Shown: positions 1 through 9,252, counted from the stretch's first letter. The stretch is 64,000 nucleotides of DNA from Idiomarina aquatica (GCF_003987185.1 NZ_PIPS01000001.1:62001-126000), one strand, 5' to 3'. The notes: generated from the letters alone by a model not told the origin. Program-made: numbers and translations.

Positions 1-900
1 ACTGGCTAACCAACCGGTTTCGCTATCTGCTGTGCCAAGACCACGATGCCCCTCATCAACCAGCAACAAATTCTGGTCGCCAAAGCTGGCGGCATCCATC
101 ACCTTATCGCCCTGAGTGTCGCTTAACTTGGTTATTTCAGTCAGCTTAATGTCAACAAAGGGCGAGTCACCACTTGATAATGGCTGCTGGACGCTCTGTA
201 CAAGCCGACTCGGGTTGAAACCACTATCAGATAATTCAATTAAGTGCTGCTCGCTCAAACGCTCGTTTGGGCTTATTAGAATCACTTGGCTATAATCATC
301 CAACTGCGCGAATCGCTTAGCATAGTGCTGAAACTGCAACACATTACAATGCATTAATAGGGTTTTGCCACTACCTGTTGCATTTTGTAAGCACAGCTTG
401 TTTAAATCTTCGTATGCGTATGGCGTCAACGGCGTTTCATAACCTTGTTCATGATAATAGTTGTTGAACGCTGAAAGGTAGTTATTAAGCTTATTCAGCA
501 AACTGTATCTATCGTTAAAAAACTCATACAGGTATATTTCAACGAATAACAAACTCAACCACTGAAAATACTTCCATTCAATTGCGTTGTCACGGCCCTC
601 GTTAATTAAGTCCAAGTGCGCAACGATATTTTCATCAAACTTTCTTAACTGCTGTTCACTGTATTGCCAGCTCGGTTGCCAATGAGTTAATAGATCGGCC
701 AAGTAAAAATGATGCCGGTCAGCTGCGAGACCAGATTTTGATTTACGAAGCGTATTTGCCAAAACATCCAGCGCGCGCAAACTGCCAGTTTTCAGAAATT
801 TTTCATCTAACGGATTAATACCGAATTGCGTCGTTAACCACTGATTCAAAGCCAGCTTTTTATTAAAATGCTTGGTTTCAAGTTTCTTTAGTTTCGCCAT
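1..900 (-). CDS. Type III restriction enzyme, Res/DEAD-like helicase subunit (partial)
   Basis: This is the N-terminal 300 codons of a superfamily 2 helicase-nuclease; the gene runs off the left edge. The frame is open throughout. A Walker A motif (ATGSGKT, about residues 174-180) is followed by motif II, DEGH (282-285), as in the Res subunit of type III restriction enzymes, which translocates or switches on DNA and cleaves between two unmodified sites. The start is ATG at 898-900, with an AGGAG ribosome site 6 nt upstream. The gene begins 33 bp after the adjacent methyltransferase gene and so belongs to the same operon. The C-terminal nuclease domain lies outside the window, so a helicase with a different partner domain cannot be excluded. 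Confidence 0.8.
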   Translation of the reverse strand, partial: MAKLKKLETKHFNKKLALNQWLTTQFGINPLDEKFLKTGSLRALDVLANTLRKSKSGLAADRHHFYLADLLTHWQPSWQYSEQQLRKFDENIVAHLDLINEGRDNAIEWKYFQWLSLLFVEIYLYEFFNDRYSLLNKLNNYLSAFNNYYHEQGYETPLTPYAYEDLNKLCLQNATGSGKTLLMHCNVLQFQHYAKRFAQLDDYSQVILISPNERLSEQHLIELSDSGFNPSRLVQSVQQPLSSGDSPFVDIKLTEITKLSDTQGDKVMDAASFGDQNLLLVDEGHRGLGTADSETGWLAS

Positions 901-933
901 GCTAACTCCTTACTATAATCTTGAAGAAACGCA

Positions 934-3900
934 TTACGCGTCTTCCCACATTTTGGTCATGAAGGTGTCTTCAAGAGAGAGTAAACGAGTCTTTGCACTA
1001 CCACGAAGTTGCAAGCCGTGTGGGCCATTGATATAAATCTTGTCAAACTGACTATCCGATTCAATAATTTTGCCGATGTCAGCCTTCTCTGAATCGAGCA
1101 ATGCTTCTAAAAAGGCTGAATCTTTCTCTGGATCATCGCTTAAGTTACGCCAAATCACTAACACTTTATCCCGCAATTCATCATTACCGGGAATTCGACG
1201 CACCCAACCTTCTACCACACGAATCTGATAAATAGGGGCGTCTTCAGCATAGGCATTAGCTTCTGTCATCTGACTGACTTTCAAACGCGTGTTCTGGTCT
1301 TGCGGCAATTCAGGGTCTTGCTCGCGCTCAAACTCACAATCATAAGCACGCCATTTATCTAGCTTTTCTACGTGCAAACCTATTAGCCAGTTAAAGGTTT
1401 CGACTAAATCAATTACCTGTGGTGATGACTGATCGGAGTTGGGTTTCTTGATTTGTAATTTGTAGTTTCGAGGGTTACTGAACTGTTCCAAATTCAACAA
1501 AGACGGGCTTTCTGCTGTTTCTGCTTCCAATAAATACGACAGCATAAAATCTTTGGGAACAGATTCAGGGTTGTAAGAGTTGCCATCTACTAAGTTGTTG
1601 AGAGTATCTTCGTACTGTTCCAAGCGCAGATATTTGAAACACTGGCTAACGCCACCGGCTTTGCCTTCCTTATCAAAAATTGGTCTACCATCTTTCCAGC
1701 CCTCTGCGTAGATCGCTTTCTGAACTCGTGGTTTAGTGACTGCATCAAAATAATTACCCATTTCAACAAGAACAAAACGTCTGTTACCATTATCTTCTTT
1801 ATTCAACCTAATAACTGCATGCCCAGTGGTTCCTGAACCGGCAAAATAATCTAATACATACCCTGATGTGTCGGACGCTGCGAAAATTGAGTCTCTTACA
1901 GTATACAAAGACTTAGGAAAGTCAAAGAGAGATTTATCTATTCCCATGTTTGTTAATATACTAGTTCCGTAATCACCTGCGTTATATTTTGAGTCATACC
2001 ACATCGTTTTAAATTGTGAATCATTCTTTGCCTTTTTGATAGACAAATCCCCGTTTCTTGCCTTATCGACTTTTAATAAACTGCTAATTGATTGAACGGT
2101 ATCTCTTGAATATCTCCATTTTCTTTCAATACCTTGCTCATCTATAGGGTAAATTTCGATAATACCATTTTCCCTCAGAATATTCGCAGATACAGGGCTG
2201 TAACTGTCTTCACACACATCGCCGAACCCAACAATTCGACCATTCTTTACAAGAATAGGATAAAAACACGTCTTCCCATCCGCTCTTAGAGATTCGCCGC
2301 CCCAATTTCTTAAATTAGAATACTCCCATTCAGATTCTGGCAATATAGCCCGATTTAACTTCTTCCTTTCCGGCGGTATAGCAAATATTCCAAATTCACT
2401 GGAGTATGAAAAATGGTTACCCTGAATACCTTTTTTATTATGTTGAATTGCTATTTTCACAACTTCAAATTGGGGAAATAGTTCGTACATTAGGCGTTCT
2501 AGCCCGTTAGCTTCATTTTCGTCAATAGCTACAATAACAGAGCACTTTTCATCTTGTAATTTCCTTGCAGATGACAAGCGATTTTCCATAAGACTCATCC
2601 ACGAAGAGTGTTTATATTCATTTTTATAAGCAATCTGACTTGACGGAGAGTTGTAAGGAGGATCAATGTAAATACAAGAAACTGATGACTCAAGTTTGTT
2701 GGTTAACGCATTTATTGCTTGAAAATTCTCAGAGTGAATCATGATCCCATCAACTTTATCATCCAGTAATGTAATCCTCGACAATAAATCATCGCGATAT
2801 GCTGGTAAGTAAAATTTTGTATCTATTATTAACTTGCTAAATCTCTCATCGTTGAATAATTTATCAGCGCCTTGCTCTCGCAATTTATCCATTTCCTTTA
2901 AGTCAATTCCAAACAAGTCGACCCACTCTTTTCGCTGAGCGTCATTCGATAATGCAGTTTCAAGCAAGTCAGTATGGCAGGCTAACCGATCCAAAGTGAT
3001 GCAATAATTAGTTTCTGTCACAAACTTTTTTTTCAGCCAAAGTTTCTTCTGAAAATTTTCAATTTGAGCTAAAAATTTAATGATATCTTTTGCAACGCTA
3101 CGTAGCGTTTTAATTTGTTTAAGCAATCGTGCATAGTTAGCCTCACTCGCTTGCTCAATATCATCTAGTCGCATTATTTCGTTTTTAATATAGAAATCTA
3201 ACTCGCGCTGTAAAAATCCACCGAGGTCTTTATGAATAAAATAATCCATGGTGTTTTTACTAGTGTAGTTATTGATGTATTTTGTGATGAGAGGGCGCTG
3301 TTTGACTTTATCTGTCGGTGCAAGGATCTGAGCAAAAGTAATGAAATCTTCAGTACCCGCCTGTGATTGCATCGCTGATAGTTCATCTTGAATCACTTGC
3401 GTGATATACAAATTTGGTAAATCACCTTTTTTGCTTGCGCCGAATCGGGTCTTAAGCTGTTTTTCTCTCTCTGCGGTTATCGTGTCGGCTTTTGTTGCAA
3501 CTCGGAATTCAAAGTATACTTCAAGCTCACCTTCATCATTGAGTGCAACGGGTTGCTCTGCTCGAATGAAAAACTGCCGTTTTTCAGACTCTTTATTATT
3601 GTTGTGCTCACCTTGAGCGGCATCCACCAATTTAAAATGAATGCGTTTATTGGCAAGCTGCGTGGCCTCTTCAAAATTAAGCAGCCCTGTTTTTGCTGAC
3701 TGACCGAATGATTCAGCATGTTTTTTAGCAGCTTCGGAAATATCAAAGCTGTAGAGGTTAAAACTCTCGGTAGTTTTTATGTAATATTGATCTTTATTCG
3801 CCCAATGCAGATAAACTTCGCTACCATCGTAAGGCACGGCATAAACTGCGGCTCTAGACTTATTCTCCGCAACGTGGTAGCGGCGACTCATAAAATCACC

Positions 3901-4314
3901 GCCGTCATAGTAACGTTTAAAGAAGCGGATGAGGTGGTCATAAATCACCGCTCGTTCACTTAAATTGCCTTTAGTAGCTTTCGCTTTCTCTACCGCATTT
4001 AAATAATCTTTAGCAGCTGGAACAGTTTTAAAATGTTCAGCTAACTCGTCATTTTCATCAAATGCGCTGTAGCCCAGTTGGGTGATCAATTTCTGCTTAG
4101 CAGCCTCAATCACTTGGTTTTGGTTCGCTTGATCAGCGTCTTCAAATACTGCGTCAATTTGCTGAGCCAATTCGGTTTCTAAAAAACGGTTAATCCGATC
4201 CGCTTTGGCATGCATAATACGGTACAGACCAAAGTCCAACTCTGGCTGGTCCAACTGAAACATCGACTTCAGTACTTCAGTAAATTTGCTTTTCAACTCT
4301 GTTGCGTTAGCCAT
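934..4314 (-). CDS. Type III DNA methyltransferase (Mod), long form
   Basis: Predicted adenine-specific DNA methyltransferase of about 1126 aa. Motif IV (DPPYN, near residue 548) precedes motif I (FAGSGTTG, near residue 823), the order of beta-class and type III Mod enzymes. The roughly 270 residues between them should hold the target recognition region. Typical Mod proteins are about 600-700 aa; the extra length is an N-terminal region of about 500 residues that I do not recognise. I chose ATG 4314 (MANATELKS) over an upstream ATG at 4392 because the extra 26 residues look non-coding. The gene is followed by the helicase subunit 33 bp downstream, which supports a complete type III restriction-modification pair. 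Confidence 0.85.
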   Translation of the reverse strand: MANATELKSKFTEVLKSMFQLDQPELDFGLYRIMHAKADRINRFLETELAQQIDAVFEDADQANQNQVIEAAKQKLITQLGYSAFDENDELAEHFKTVPAAKDYLNAVEKAKATKGNLSERAVIYDHLIRFFKRYYDGGDFMSRRYHVAENKSRAAVYAVPYDGSEVYLHWANKDQYYIKTTESFNLYSFDISEAAKKHAESFGQSAKTGLLNFEEATQLANKRIHFKLVDAAQGEHNNNKESEKRQFFIRAEQPVALNDEGELEVYFEFRVATKADTITAEREKQLKTRFGASKKGDLPNLYITQVIQDELSAMQSQAGTEDFITFAQILAPTDKVKQRPLITKYINNYTSKNTMDYFIHKDLGGFLQRELDFYIKNEIMRLDDIEQASEANYARLLKQIKTLRSVAKDIIKFLAQIENFQKKLWLKKKFVTETNYCITLDRLACHTDLLETALSNDAQRKEWVDLFGIDLKEMDKLREQGADKLFNDERFSKLIIDTKFYLPAYRDDLLSRITLLDDKVDGIMIHSENFQAINALTNKLESSVSCIYIDPPYNSPSSQIAYKNEYKHSSWMSLMENRLSSARKLQDEKCSVIVAIDENEANGLERLMYELFPQFEVVKIAIQHNKKGIQGNHFSYSSEFGIFAIPPERKKLNRAILPESEWEYSNLRNWGGESLRADGKTCFYPILVKNGRIVGFGDVCEDSYSPVSANILRENGIIEIYPIDEQGIERKWRYSRDTVQSISSLLKVDKARNGDLSIKKAKNDSQFKTMWYDSKYNAGDYGTSILTNMGIDKSLFDFPKSLYTVRDSIFAASDTSGYVLDYFAGSGTTGHAVIRLNKEDNGNRRFVLVEMGNYFDAVTKPRVQKAIYAEGWKDGRPIFDKEGKAGGVSQCFKYLRLEQYEDTLNNLVDGNSYNPESVPKDFMLSYLLEAETAESPSLLNLEQFSNPRNYKLQIKKPNSDQSSPQVIDLVETFNWLIGLHVEKLDKWRAYDCEFEREQDPELPQDQNTRLKVSQMTEANAYAEDAPIYQIRVVEGWVRRIPGNDELRDKVLVIWRNLSDDPEKDSAFLEALLDSEKADIGKIIESDSQFDKIYINGPHGLQLRGSAKTRLLSLEDTFMTKMWEDA

Positions 4315-4602
4315 GGTTAATCCGTTTGTCCATTTTAATTCTTGTCTTATTAAATCTGTGAAAACGAGCTGTATCACACAACTCGCCAGCAAATCTCTGT
4401 TCTCTAACTGTCTGTGCTACTCGTGTATTTATTGCAACCACATGTAAATACAGTGCTCTTTTGAAGCTAAATTTCAGCCGAAAACACCTCATCTTAGGCG
4501 CTATATCGGACGTAGCTCGTTGCTCTCGCCATTCAATGGAAATCATAGTAAACGACATTGACTTATCGTTAAATACTGACTAGTCTGACAGGAGAAATTT
4601 TG

Positions 4603-4890
4603 TCAATAGTAAGAACAACTTTTGTACTCTATCGAACTACTTCGCGAATTTTGTGTTCCAGCGAGTAACAACTCATAATTGTATTCGTCATAATATTCTA
4701 GTTGCTTGACTCTCAGACAATATTTCCAACATTCGATGTTCGGCCTCGGCTCTCCAAAACTTACTCCAGTATTTACCCCATCTATTATCAGTTCTACCGT
4801 GCCTGTACTGACTTGAAAAGTGACTGATAAAGGCTTGCTGCAGTGTCTATCTGGTGAGATTTTGGCGATAACATCACAAAAAGCCAGCAT
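4603..4890 (-). CDS. Doubtful small ORF upstream of the mod gene
   Basis: An open frame of 95 codons with a plausible amino-acid composition but no recognised domain and no clear ribosome site. It lies between the mod gene and a divergent small membrane-protein gene. It may be a small gene or chance. The rest of 4315-5159 shows no other convincing gene; it must hold the promoter of the mod-res operon and it contains a hairpin repeat at 4998-5114. Confidence 0.25.
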   Translation of the reverse strand: MLAFCDVIAKISPDRHCSKPLSVTFQVSTGTVELIIDGVNTGVSFGEPRPNIECWKYCLRVKQLEYYDEYNYELLLAGTQNSRSSSIEYKSCSYY

Positions 4891-4997
4891 GAAATACGAA
4901 TAGGTGCTCTACTACATTACCAGACGACTATTGAAAATGGCACTATCAAATTTGTTAGTCTTTAAGTTCCTTAATTTCTACTCAAGCAGCCTCACGA

Positions 4998-5114
4998 CCC
5001 ACTCACTTCCCTCGTGATGTCCATATTAGATAGACTAATTCATAGCTGCGTCATTTTGCGTCGCAGCTGGTACTGAGGCAAAAGCCCCTCGTTTAAGACA
5101 TTAGGTGACGCACC
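4998..5114. repeat. Degenerate hairpin repeat, copy A
   Basis: This stretch resembles 6963-7104. Shared blocks are CCCACTCAC-TCC, TGATGTCC, TTTGCGTCGCA and CATTA-GTGA-GCAC, in the same order. Its centre forms an inverted repeat, AGCTGCG (5044-5050) with CGCAGCT (5062-5068). It lies just upstream of a small plus-strand gene. The structure recalls an integron attC site, but the boundary boxes do not fit well in this copy. Confidence 0.5.
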
Positions 5115-5159
5115 AAACTGTCACAATAACACTATCTCAAGCAATCAACGAGGTCTTAT

Positions 5160-5408
5160 ATGTTGTGGTTTTGGTTCGGAATTACGGTTATTTTTGCGAC
5201 GCTGCTCAGTAGCGCAAAGTTATGGTGTCTGGCCGGTGGCATCGTGCTGGCGGGGAATCTTAATCTACCATTTGATGTTTATGTTGAGAAGTTCGCCAGT
5301 ACGAACAACGAGACGCACAACCTTAGTATGTACCGCGGCCTGATGATTATCGCTGTGGCGGTGTTTAGTTTCGTGGCTTGGTGGGTTTACTCAAATTATT
5401 TAAAGTAG
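5160..5408 (+). CDS. Small membrane protein of unknown function
   Basis: An 82-residue protein with two hydrophobic segments, at about residues 2-30 and 58-78, separated by a short polar loop. It starts at ATG 5160 after an AGG ribosome site 7 nt upstream. I recognise no family. It points away from the restriction-modification operon and converges with the next gene. Confidence 0.55.
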   Translation: MLWFWFGITVIFATLLSSAKLWCLAGGIVLAGNLNLPFDVYVEKFASTNNETHNLSMYRGLMIIAVAVFSFVAWWVYSNYLK

Positions 5409-5420
5409 GCAATTAGCCGA

Positions 5421-6314
5421 CTACTCACTCAATAGCCGCGTTGCATCGTGCAGCCAGCCGTGCCCTATCTGTGTTTTCTTGCAGAACTCTTTAAATACGT
5501 GCTCTAGCGGATATACCAGATGTCCGTTAATCGTCTCTATTTTGTTATGGTCACAAAAGTAAACCGTTTTATGGCCTGATTTGAGATACTGATCCAGTTT
5601 TTTAAACTTTTTACCTGCTTTATCGAAACGCCCATAAGTAACCTGCACGGACACCTTTTGCCCGTGTTTATCGACACCCAAAATATCAATGTCTTTCATG
5701 GTTCGACCAACCGGCATCAGAGTATATTCTAGTTGCGGCAAGTCGTTTTCGGCAGCCTTTTGAGTGCGCATATATTCCATACACATTACTTCTTGCAAGT
5801 CTGGTGTTAGACTGTCAAGACTCATGGTTGTATTGCCTTCGACTAAATCAACAACTCGTGAGCCGACTTTATGCCATTGACAAAAAGTGCCTTGACGGGG
5901 CTGAACGGCAGTTAGCGATATCGCCTGCCCAGCGTTTAGTTTGCGAGCTTTTTTAAGCTCGATTGATTTTAGTACTGCTTCACGCGCAGCCGAATCACCT
6001 TTCTGCCTCCACTCACCTCTAAATAGTTCTATCTCGCTACCTGGTTCAACAAAGCCGATTATACCGCCGGGCTTGCCTCGATAGGCTGCGAAAACATAAC
6101 CACCTTTGCGTGCTAAGCCTTTGAAACGTTGCAAATTGGATTTAGCTGACCCTGAATAGTCCCCAGGCTCGAGACTTTCCGAATCAAAAAGCTCGAAATC
6201 ACCGCTATTATCCACTGGGTAATGAATAGCAATTCGATCTTCCTGAAAAAGCCTATTCATTGTGTCTTTACTAATTGCCAGCGCTGAACTGTGGCGTATA
6301 AAGTAGGTTTTCAT
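5421..6314 (-). CDS. Hypothetical protein, possibly nuclease-fold
   Basis: A 297-residue soluble protein I cannot assign. Residues 208-226 (DIDILGVDKHG then VSVQVTYG) resemble the core strands of PD-(D/E)xK nucleases: an acidic residue on one strand and a Q-x-T in place of the usual E/Q-x-K on the next. The missing lysine weakens the case for activity. The ATG at 6314 has an AAGGA ribosome site about 8 nt upstream. The position beside a restriction-modification operon makes a DNA-related role plausible, but that is inference. Confidence 0.6.
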   Translation of the reverse strand: MKTYFIRHSSALAISKDTMNRLFQEDRIAIHYPVDNSGDFELFDSESLEPGDYSGSAKSNLQRFKGLARKGGYVFAAYRGKPGGIIGFVEPGSEIELFRGEWRQKGDSAAREAVLKSIELKKARKLNAGQAISLTAVQPRQGTFCQWHKVGSRVVDLVEGNTTMSLDSLTPDLQEVMCMEYMRTQKAAENDLPQLEYTLMPVGRTMKDIDILGVDKHGQKVSVQVTYGRFDKAGKKFKKLDQYLKSGHKTVYFCDHNKIETINGHLVYPLEHVFKEFCKKTQIGHGWLHDATRLLSE

Positions 6315-6384
6315 GGAGTCGTCCTTGATCCTGTTAACGCATTGATACCTTGAGCATACTTGAACACGCTCATACTTTTAATAC

Positions 6385-6906
6385 CTAATCCATCGGAATA
6401 ACGATTTCAGTCAGCTTCCACCCCAGACCACGACGGCGCAGAACAAATTTACCCTCGTCGCCCTGTTCATCCTTTACTCGCACAACAAATTTGTTGAGCG
6501 ATTCGTAGAACATGGACGAATCGATCAGTGTTTTTTCATTGCGTTGCTGATTTTCGGTATTGTCAGCATCCAGTTTTTCCCCAGCCATTAATTTGGCGAT
6601 ACCGGCTGGAGTAACATAGGCATCAACAATACGCTCAGCCATGATACTTGCAATACCAGCTCCTAAAGCCGCAAATGGGTTACCTTTTGTTGTCTCGTCA
6701 GGCTCCATTGTGCTCGCCATCATCGCGTTTAGTTGATCTTTAAGGCTTTGTCGCACACTGCTGAATTCAATATGCTCTGATAACGCTTCGCTATCGCGAC
6801 TTTCAGCCGCCGATTTAATCTGGTAAACGGTTAAGTAAGGCGATACCGCTTGGAAAACCAAAAAAGCGGCGATGATTAAACCAGTAATCAACTTCCCTTT
6901 ATTCAT
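6385..6906 (-). CDS. DUF2939 family protein
   Basis: About 173 residues, starting MNKGKLITG. A membrane anchor or signal segment (residues 5-22) is followed by the family-typical SPYLTVYQIKSAAESRDSEAL stretch, in which a short tract after a hydrophobic segment leads into alternating small and charged residues. I chose ATG 6906 over an upstream ATG at 6957 because it has an AAGGA ribosome site and begins the hydrophobic anchor. The family is of unknown function and probably periplasmic. It follows the same strand as the 5421-6314 gene, about 70 bp upstream of it. Confidence 0.75.
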   Translation of the reverse strand: MNKGKLITGLIIAAFLVFQAVSPYLTVYQIKSAAESRDSEALSEHIEFSSVRQSLKDQLNAMMASTMEPDETTKGNPFAALGAGIASIMAERIVDAYVTPAGIAKLMAGEKLDADNTENQQRNEKTLIDSSMFYESLNKFVVRVKDEQGDEGKFVLRRRGLGWKLTEIVIPMD

Positions 6907-6962
6907 GATCACGTCCTTATTGAACCTTTGAAAAATGCACCTAAGCATCAGCAGCATCCCTG

Positions 6963-7113
6963 CCCACTCACATCCGCTGTGATGTCCCTATCAACAAGCC
7001 TAACGACGACTTGCGACAGTTTGCGTCGCAACCGAACATTGGCGTTGAGCGGGACTATCTCCTTCACTAATGCGAGTTGGGTGCATGCCATTACGTGAGG
7101 CACTCTAGGTAAA
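6963..7113. repeat. Degenerate hairpin repeat, copy B
   Basis: This is the second copy of the repeat at 4998-5114, carrying about 27 extra bases in its right half. Its inverted repeat is TTGCGAC (7011-7017) with GTCGCAA (7025-7031). It also holds GCCTAAC (about 6998-7004) and GTTGAGC (7034-7040), which fit the integron R'' (RYYYAAC) and R' (GTTRRRY) consensus. It occupies much of the gene-free stretch 6907-7337, where I see nothing else beyond a likely promoter for the plus-strand gene at 7338. Confidence 0.5.
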
Positions 7114-7337
7114 TAGGCGATTAGATGAACCGTTTACCTGACCCGAGTTCGTGAGGTGTTGAAGAATCCATTACTCGATTGGAAAAGGACAATTAAGCAA
7201 TGAGCGAAAGAACTGCTGTTCGGCTTGTGCTTTTGTTTTCTCATCTCTGTAGACGAAAAAGACCGTTTTTTTACTGAGCTTTTCTTGATAGGCTGGGTAA
7301 AAAGCATTCAAAATTAACAATAATTAAAACTCTTTTT

Positions 7338-7940
7338 ATGATCATCACCGCCAGCATTATCATTTACAGCACCGCCTTCTTACTCTGGTTTGTCGTTTGG
7401 TATGGGGCAACTGGCTATACACTAATGCGAACAAACAAACTTCTGATTTTTCCCTGGATTATTTGTCCGCTATTTTTAATTGGCAACTTATTGATGACGA
7501 TTTTCTTTGGCGATGTCGGTAGTACAGAGTATGAGGAAGGCAGGTTCACTCATCTTACCGACCGAGCCTCAATCGCGGTGCAAGCAACGGCGAGTATTGT
7601 GATTGTTGCAACCATCGTCTACGGCATGAGCATTAAACGAGTGCCGGTTCATTTTATCCGCTTTATGGTTTATACCTTTATCTGTGTACTGGGTTTGATG
7701 GCGCCTGTGCTGTGGATTCCGATTGAAAGTCCTGAGATGTTTTATATTCTCCGCCACTTGCAAACTGTGGCATTGAATTATGGTTTGTTCTTCTGTGTGG
7801 CCGGTATTGCCATTTTGTTAAAGGACTTGGTCACGCACGGCGATGTCGCCATATCCTTCGACGATCACGCTGCTACGCTGGCTAACGCACCCAGAGATGT
7901 TGTCCAAAAAGATGAACGTGGAAATAATGAAGAAAAGTAA
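7338..7940 (+). CDS. Polytopic membrane protein of unknown function
   Basis: A 200-residue protein with about five transmembrane segments (near residues 5-25, 38-58, 78-98, 110-130 and 140-162) and a polar C-terminal tail rich in acidic and lysine residues. I do not recognise the family. The start ATG 7338 has no strong ribosome site. It converges with the next minus-strand gene. Confidence 0.55.
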   Translation: MIITASIIIYSTAFLLWFVVWYGATGYTLMRTNKLLIFPWIICPLFLIGNLLMTIFFGDVGSTEYEEGRFTHLTDRASIAVQATASIVIVATIVYGMSIKRVPVHFIRFMVYTFICVLGLMAPVLWIPIESPEMFYILRHLQTVALNYGLFFCVAGIAILLKDLVTHGDVAISFDDHAATLANAPRDVVQKDERGNNEEK

Positions 7941-7964
7941 GCTTATACTTTCAGGACTTAGTAC

Positions 7965-8396
7965 CTAATTAAAGCCAAACTCTTTGAGTATCCTTTTGAA
8001 CTTGCCTGCCGTTTTACCAAACATCCATGGTTGAATACGAGTAGCTACTTCACCATAGGACACCAGAGTAACAAAGCCCGCCCCTTTGTCGATTTTGATT
8101 TTCTTTAGGTCAGAGGGTTTGATGACTTTTTTTACCCCTTTGCGACAAAGGGTCAAACTGTCTTTTGCCAAGGTCAGTTGATCATCAGCATGACGAAAAT
8201 AGAAAGATAGGCGACGATAGAGATCCAAACCGATCACCAATAAAGCATACATAGCGTAGGCAGGAACATCTGAAATTGTTCCGCCGTAATCTTCGGTTAT
8301 TTCGATAATGAAGAAAATTGTGGCTATTGCAATAGCGACTAGCCCGCCCATGTAATACCAAAAACTACGACTTCTTTTTAATTCTAATTGGTTCAT
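7965..8396 (-). CDS. Small membrane protein with PH-like tail (hypothetical)
   Basis: About 143 residues. Two hydrophobic segments (near 14-35 and 45-62) are followed by a basic, strand-rich C-terminal half of the kind seen in bacterial PH-domain membrane proteins. The assignment to that fold is a guess from composition. I chose ATG 8396 (MNQLELKRS) because AGG lies 6 nt upstream; a longer frame to 8441 lacks a ribosome site. Confidence 0.5.
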   Translation of the reverse strand: MNQLELKRSRSFWYYMGGLVAIAIATIFFIIEITEDYGGTISDVPAYAMYALLVIGLDLYRRLSFYFRHADDQLTLAKDSLTLCRKGVKKVIKPSDLKKIKIDKGAGFVTLVSYGEVATRIQPWMFGKTAGKFKRILKEFGFN

Positions 8397-8461
8397 AAGA
8401 TGCCTAAACGCTAACCAATAAGCCTGCTGATGTGAGTGCAAGCGATTTTACTTCCGGCTGC

Positions 8462-8480
8462 CTTGCGCCAAAGGCGCAAG
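8462..8480. repeat. Palindromic repeat unit 1
   Basis: A perfect palindrome, CTTGCGCCAAAGGCGCAAG, with an 8-bp stem and 3-nt loop. It is immediately downstream of the stop codon of the 8481-8681 gene. Near-identical units occur at 8769, 9361 and 16294. The sequence after this unit (CTACTG) is also shared with the unit at 16294. Confidence 0.75.
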
Positions 8481-8681
8481 CTACTGTTTTACATCCTTTT
8501 TTAATACAAGCACGATGAGGAAGATTATGGCCAGCGGTGGGATCAGCGCGCTGAGCGCTGCAATAACCGCGGTGAGTACAGGGTTGGTGGTTTTACGCTT
8601 ACCGAGATAATAGCCAAGCACTGCCATAATGATGGCAAATAAGATGATAGACTGACCAATAATTGTTGCGTTCATTTCCAT
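8481..8681 (-). CDS. Very small membrane protein
   Basis: A 66-residue protein with two hydrophobic segments (about 6-26 and 33-60) separated by a basic turn (GKRKTTNP), ending in a short charged tail. The family is not recognised. The start could be ATG 8681 or the ATG two codons later. A palindromic repeat abuts its stop codon. Confidence 0.5.
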   Translation of the reverse strand: MEMNATIIGQSIILFAIIMAVLGYYLGKRKTTNPVLTAVIAALSALIPPLAIIFLIVLVLKKDVKQ

Positions 8682-8768
8682 TAACCGAATTCTCTGATTG
8701 TTATAACTTGAATGTATTTATTTTGTTAATATACACGCAATGAATAAGGAATTGCAATTAATGGTTGA

Positions 8769-8789
8769 GCTTGCGCCAAAGGCGCAAGC
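8769..8789. repeat. Palindromic repeat unit 2
   Basis: GCTTGCGCC-AAA-GGCGCAAGC, a 9-bp perfect stem. It lies downstream of the cupin gene, which is transcribed toward it, so it could help end or stabilise that transcript. There is no T-tract, so it is not a standard terminator. Confidence 0.75.
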
Positions 8790-8796
8790 GACAGAG

Positions 8797-9252
8797 TCAT
8801 TTCACGTTAGTGACATCCTCGACATCCACTAAATCCCAACCGCTTGGGTAGCGGTACAAGCGTTTGGCCTGACGCGGATAGTCGCTGACATCGGCATTCA
8901 GGCGATTTCCCACCACCAGACATTGCAACGGCTCGGAGCCGGTCGCCTCCATCGAATGCGGCACATGATCGATGGGACAGCCGATAAAGTCGCCCGCGCC
9001 GATGGCAAACTGCTCGTCGCCGATATGCACGATGCCGGTACCCGACAACACGTAGATCGCTTCTTCTTCAAAATGATGAAAATGGTGCTCGGTTGAGTCG
9101 CGCCCCGGCTCGACCGTGATCAGATGGATACCCATCGATTTCATGCCCGTTGCGTCACCCAGCGATTTGTTTAAGCGCTGTGCGTTAGCGTTTAAAAAGT
9201 GCGTTTTGTGCTCGCCCGGCATGGCATCGATTGCAGATTTTTTGAGTAACAT
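8797..9252 (-). CDS. Cupin domain protein
   Basis: A 151-residue single-domain cupin. The first metal-binding cluster is visible as HHFHHFEEEAIYVLSG (two or three histidines and a glutamate), followed by the second cupin block ending in a histidine near DHVPHSM. This predicts a small metal-dependent beta-barrel protein, with substrate unknown. I chose ATG 9252 because GGGGAGGAG lies just upstream; the longer frame to 9348 covers this ribosome site. It is co-directional with the TonB receptor gene upstream but separated from it by a palindromic repeat. Confidence 0.8.
   Translation of the reverse strand: MLLKKSAIDAMPGEHKTHFLNANAQRLNKSLGDATGMKSMGIHLITVEPGRDSTEHHFHHFEEEAIYVLSGTGIVHIGDEQFAIGAGDFIGCPIDHVPHSMEATGSEPLQCLVVGNRLNADVSDYPRQAKRLYRYPSGWDLVDVEDVTNVK

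Noticed and set aside
4307-4558. Minus-strand frame before the mod gene
   Set aside because: No ribosome site and no protein-like pattern; it overlaps the mod start in another frame.
4998-7113. A confirmed integron cassette array
   Set aside because: Genes point in both directions, only copy B fits the attC boxes, and no integron integrase is visible; kept only as a repeat pair.
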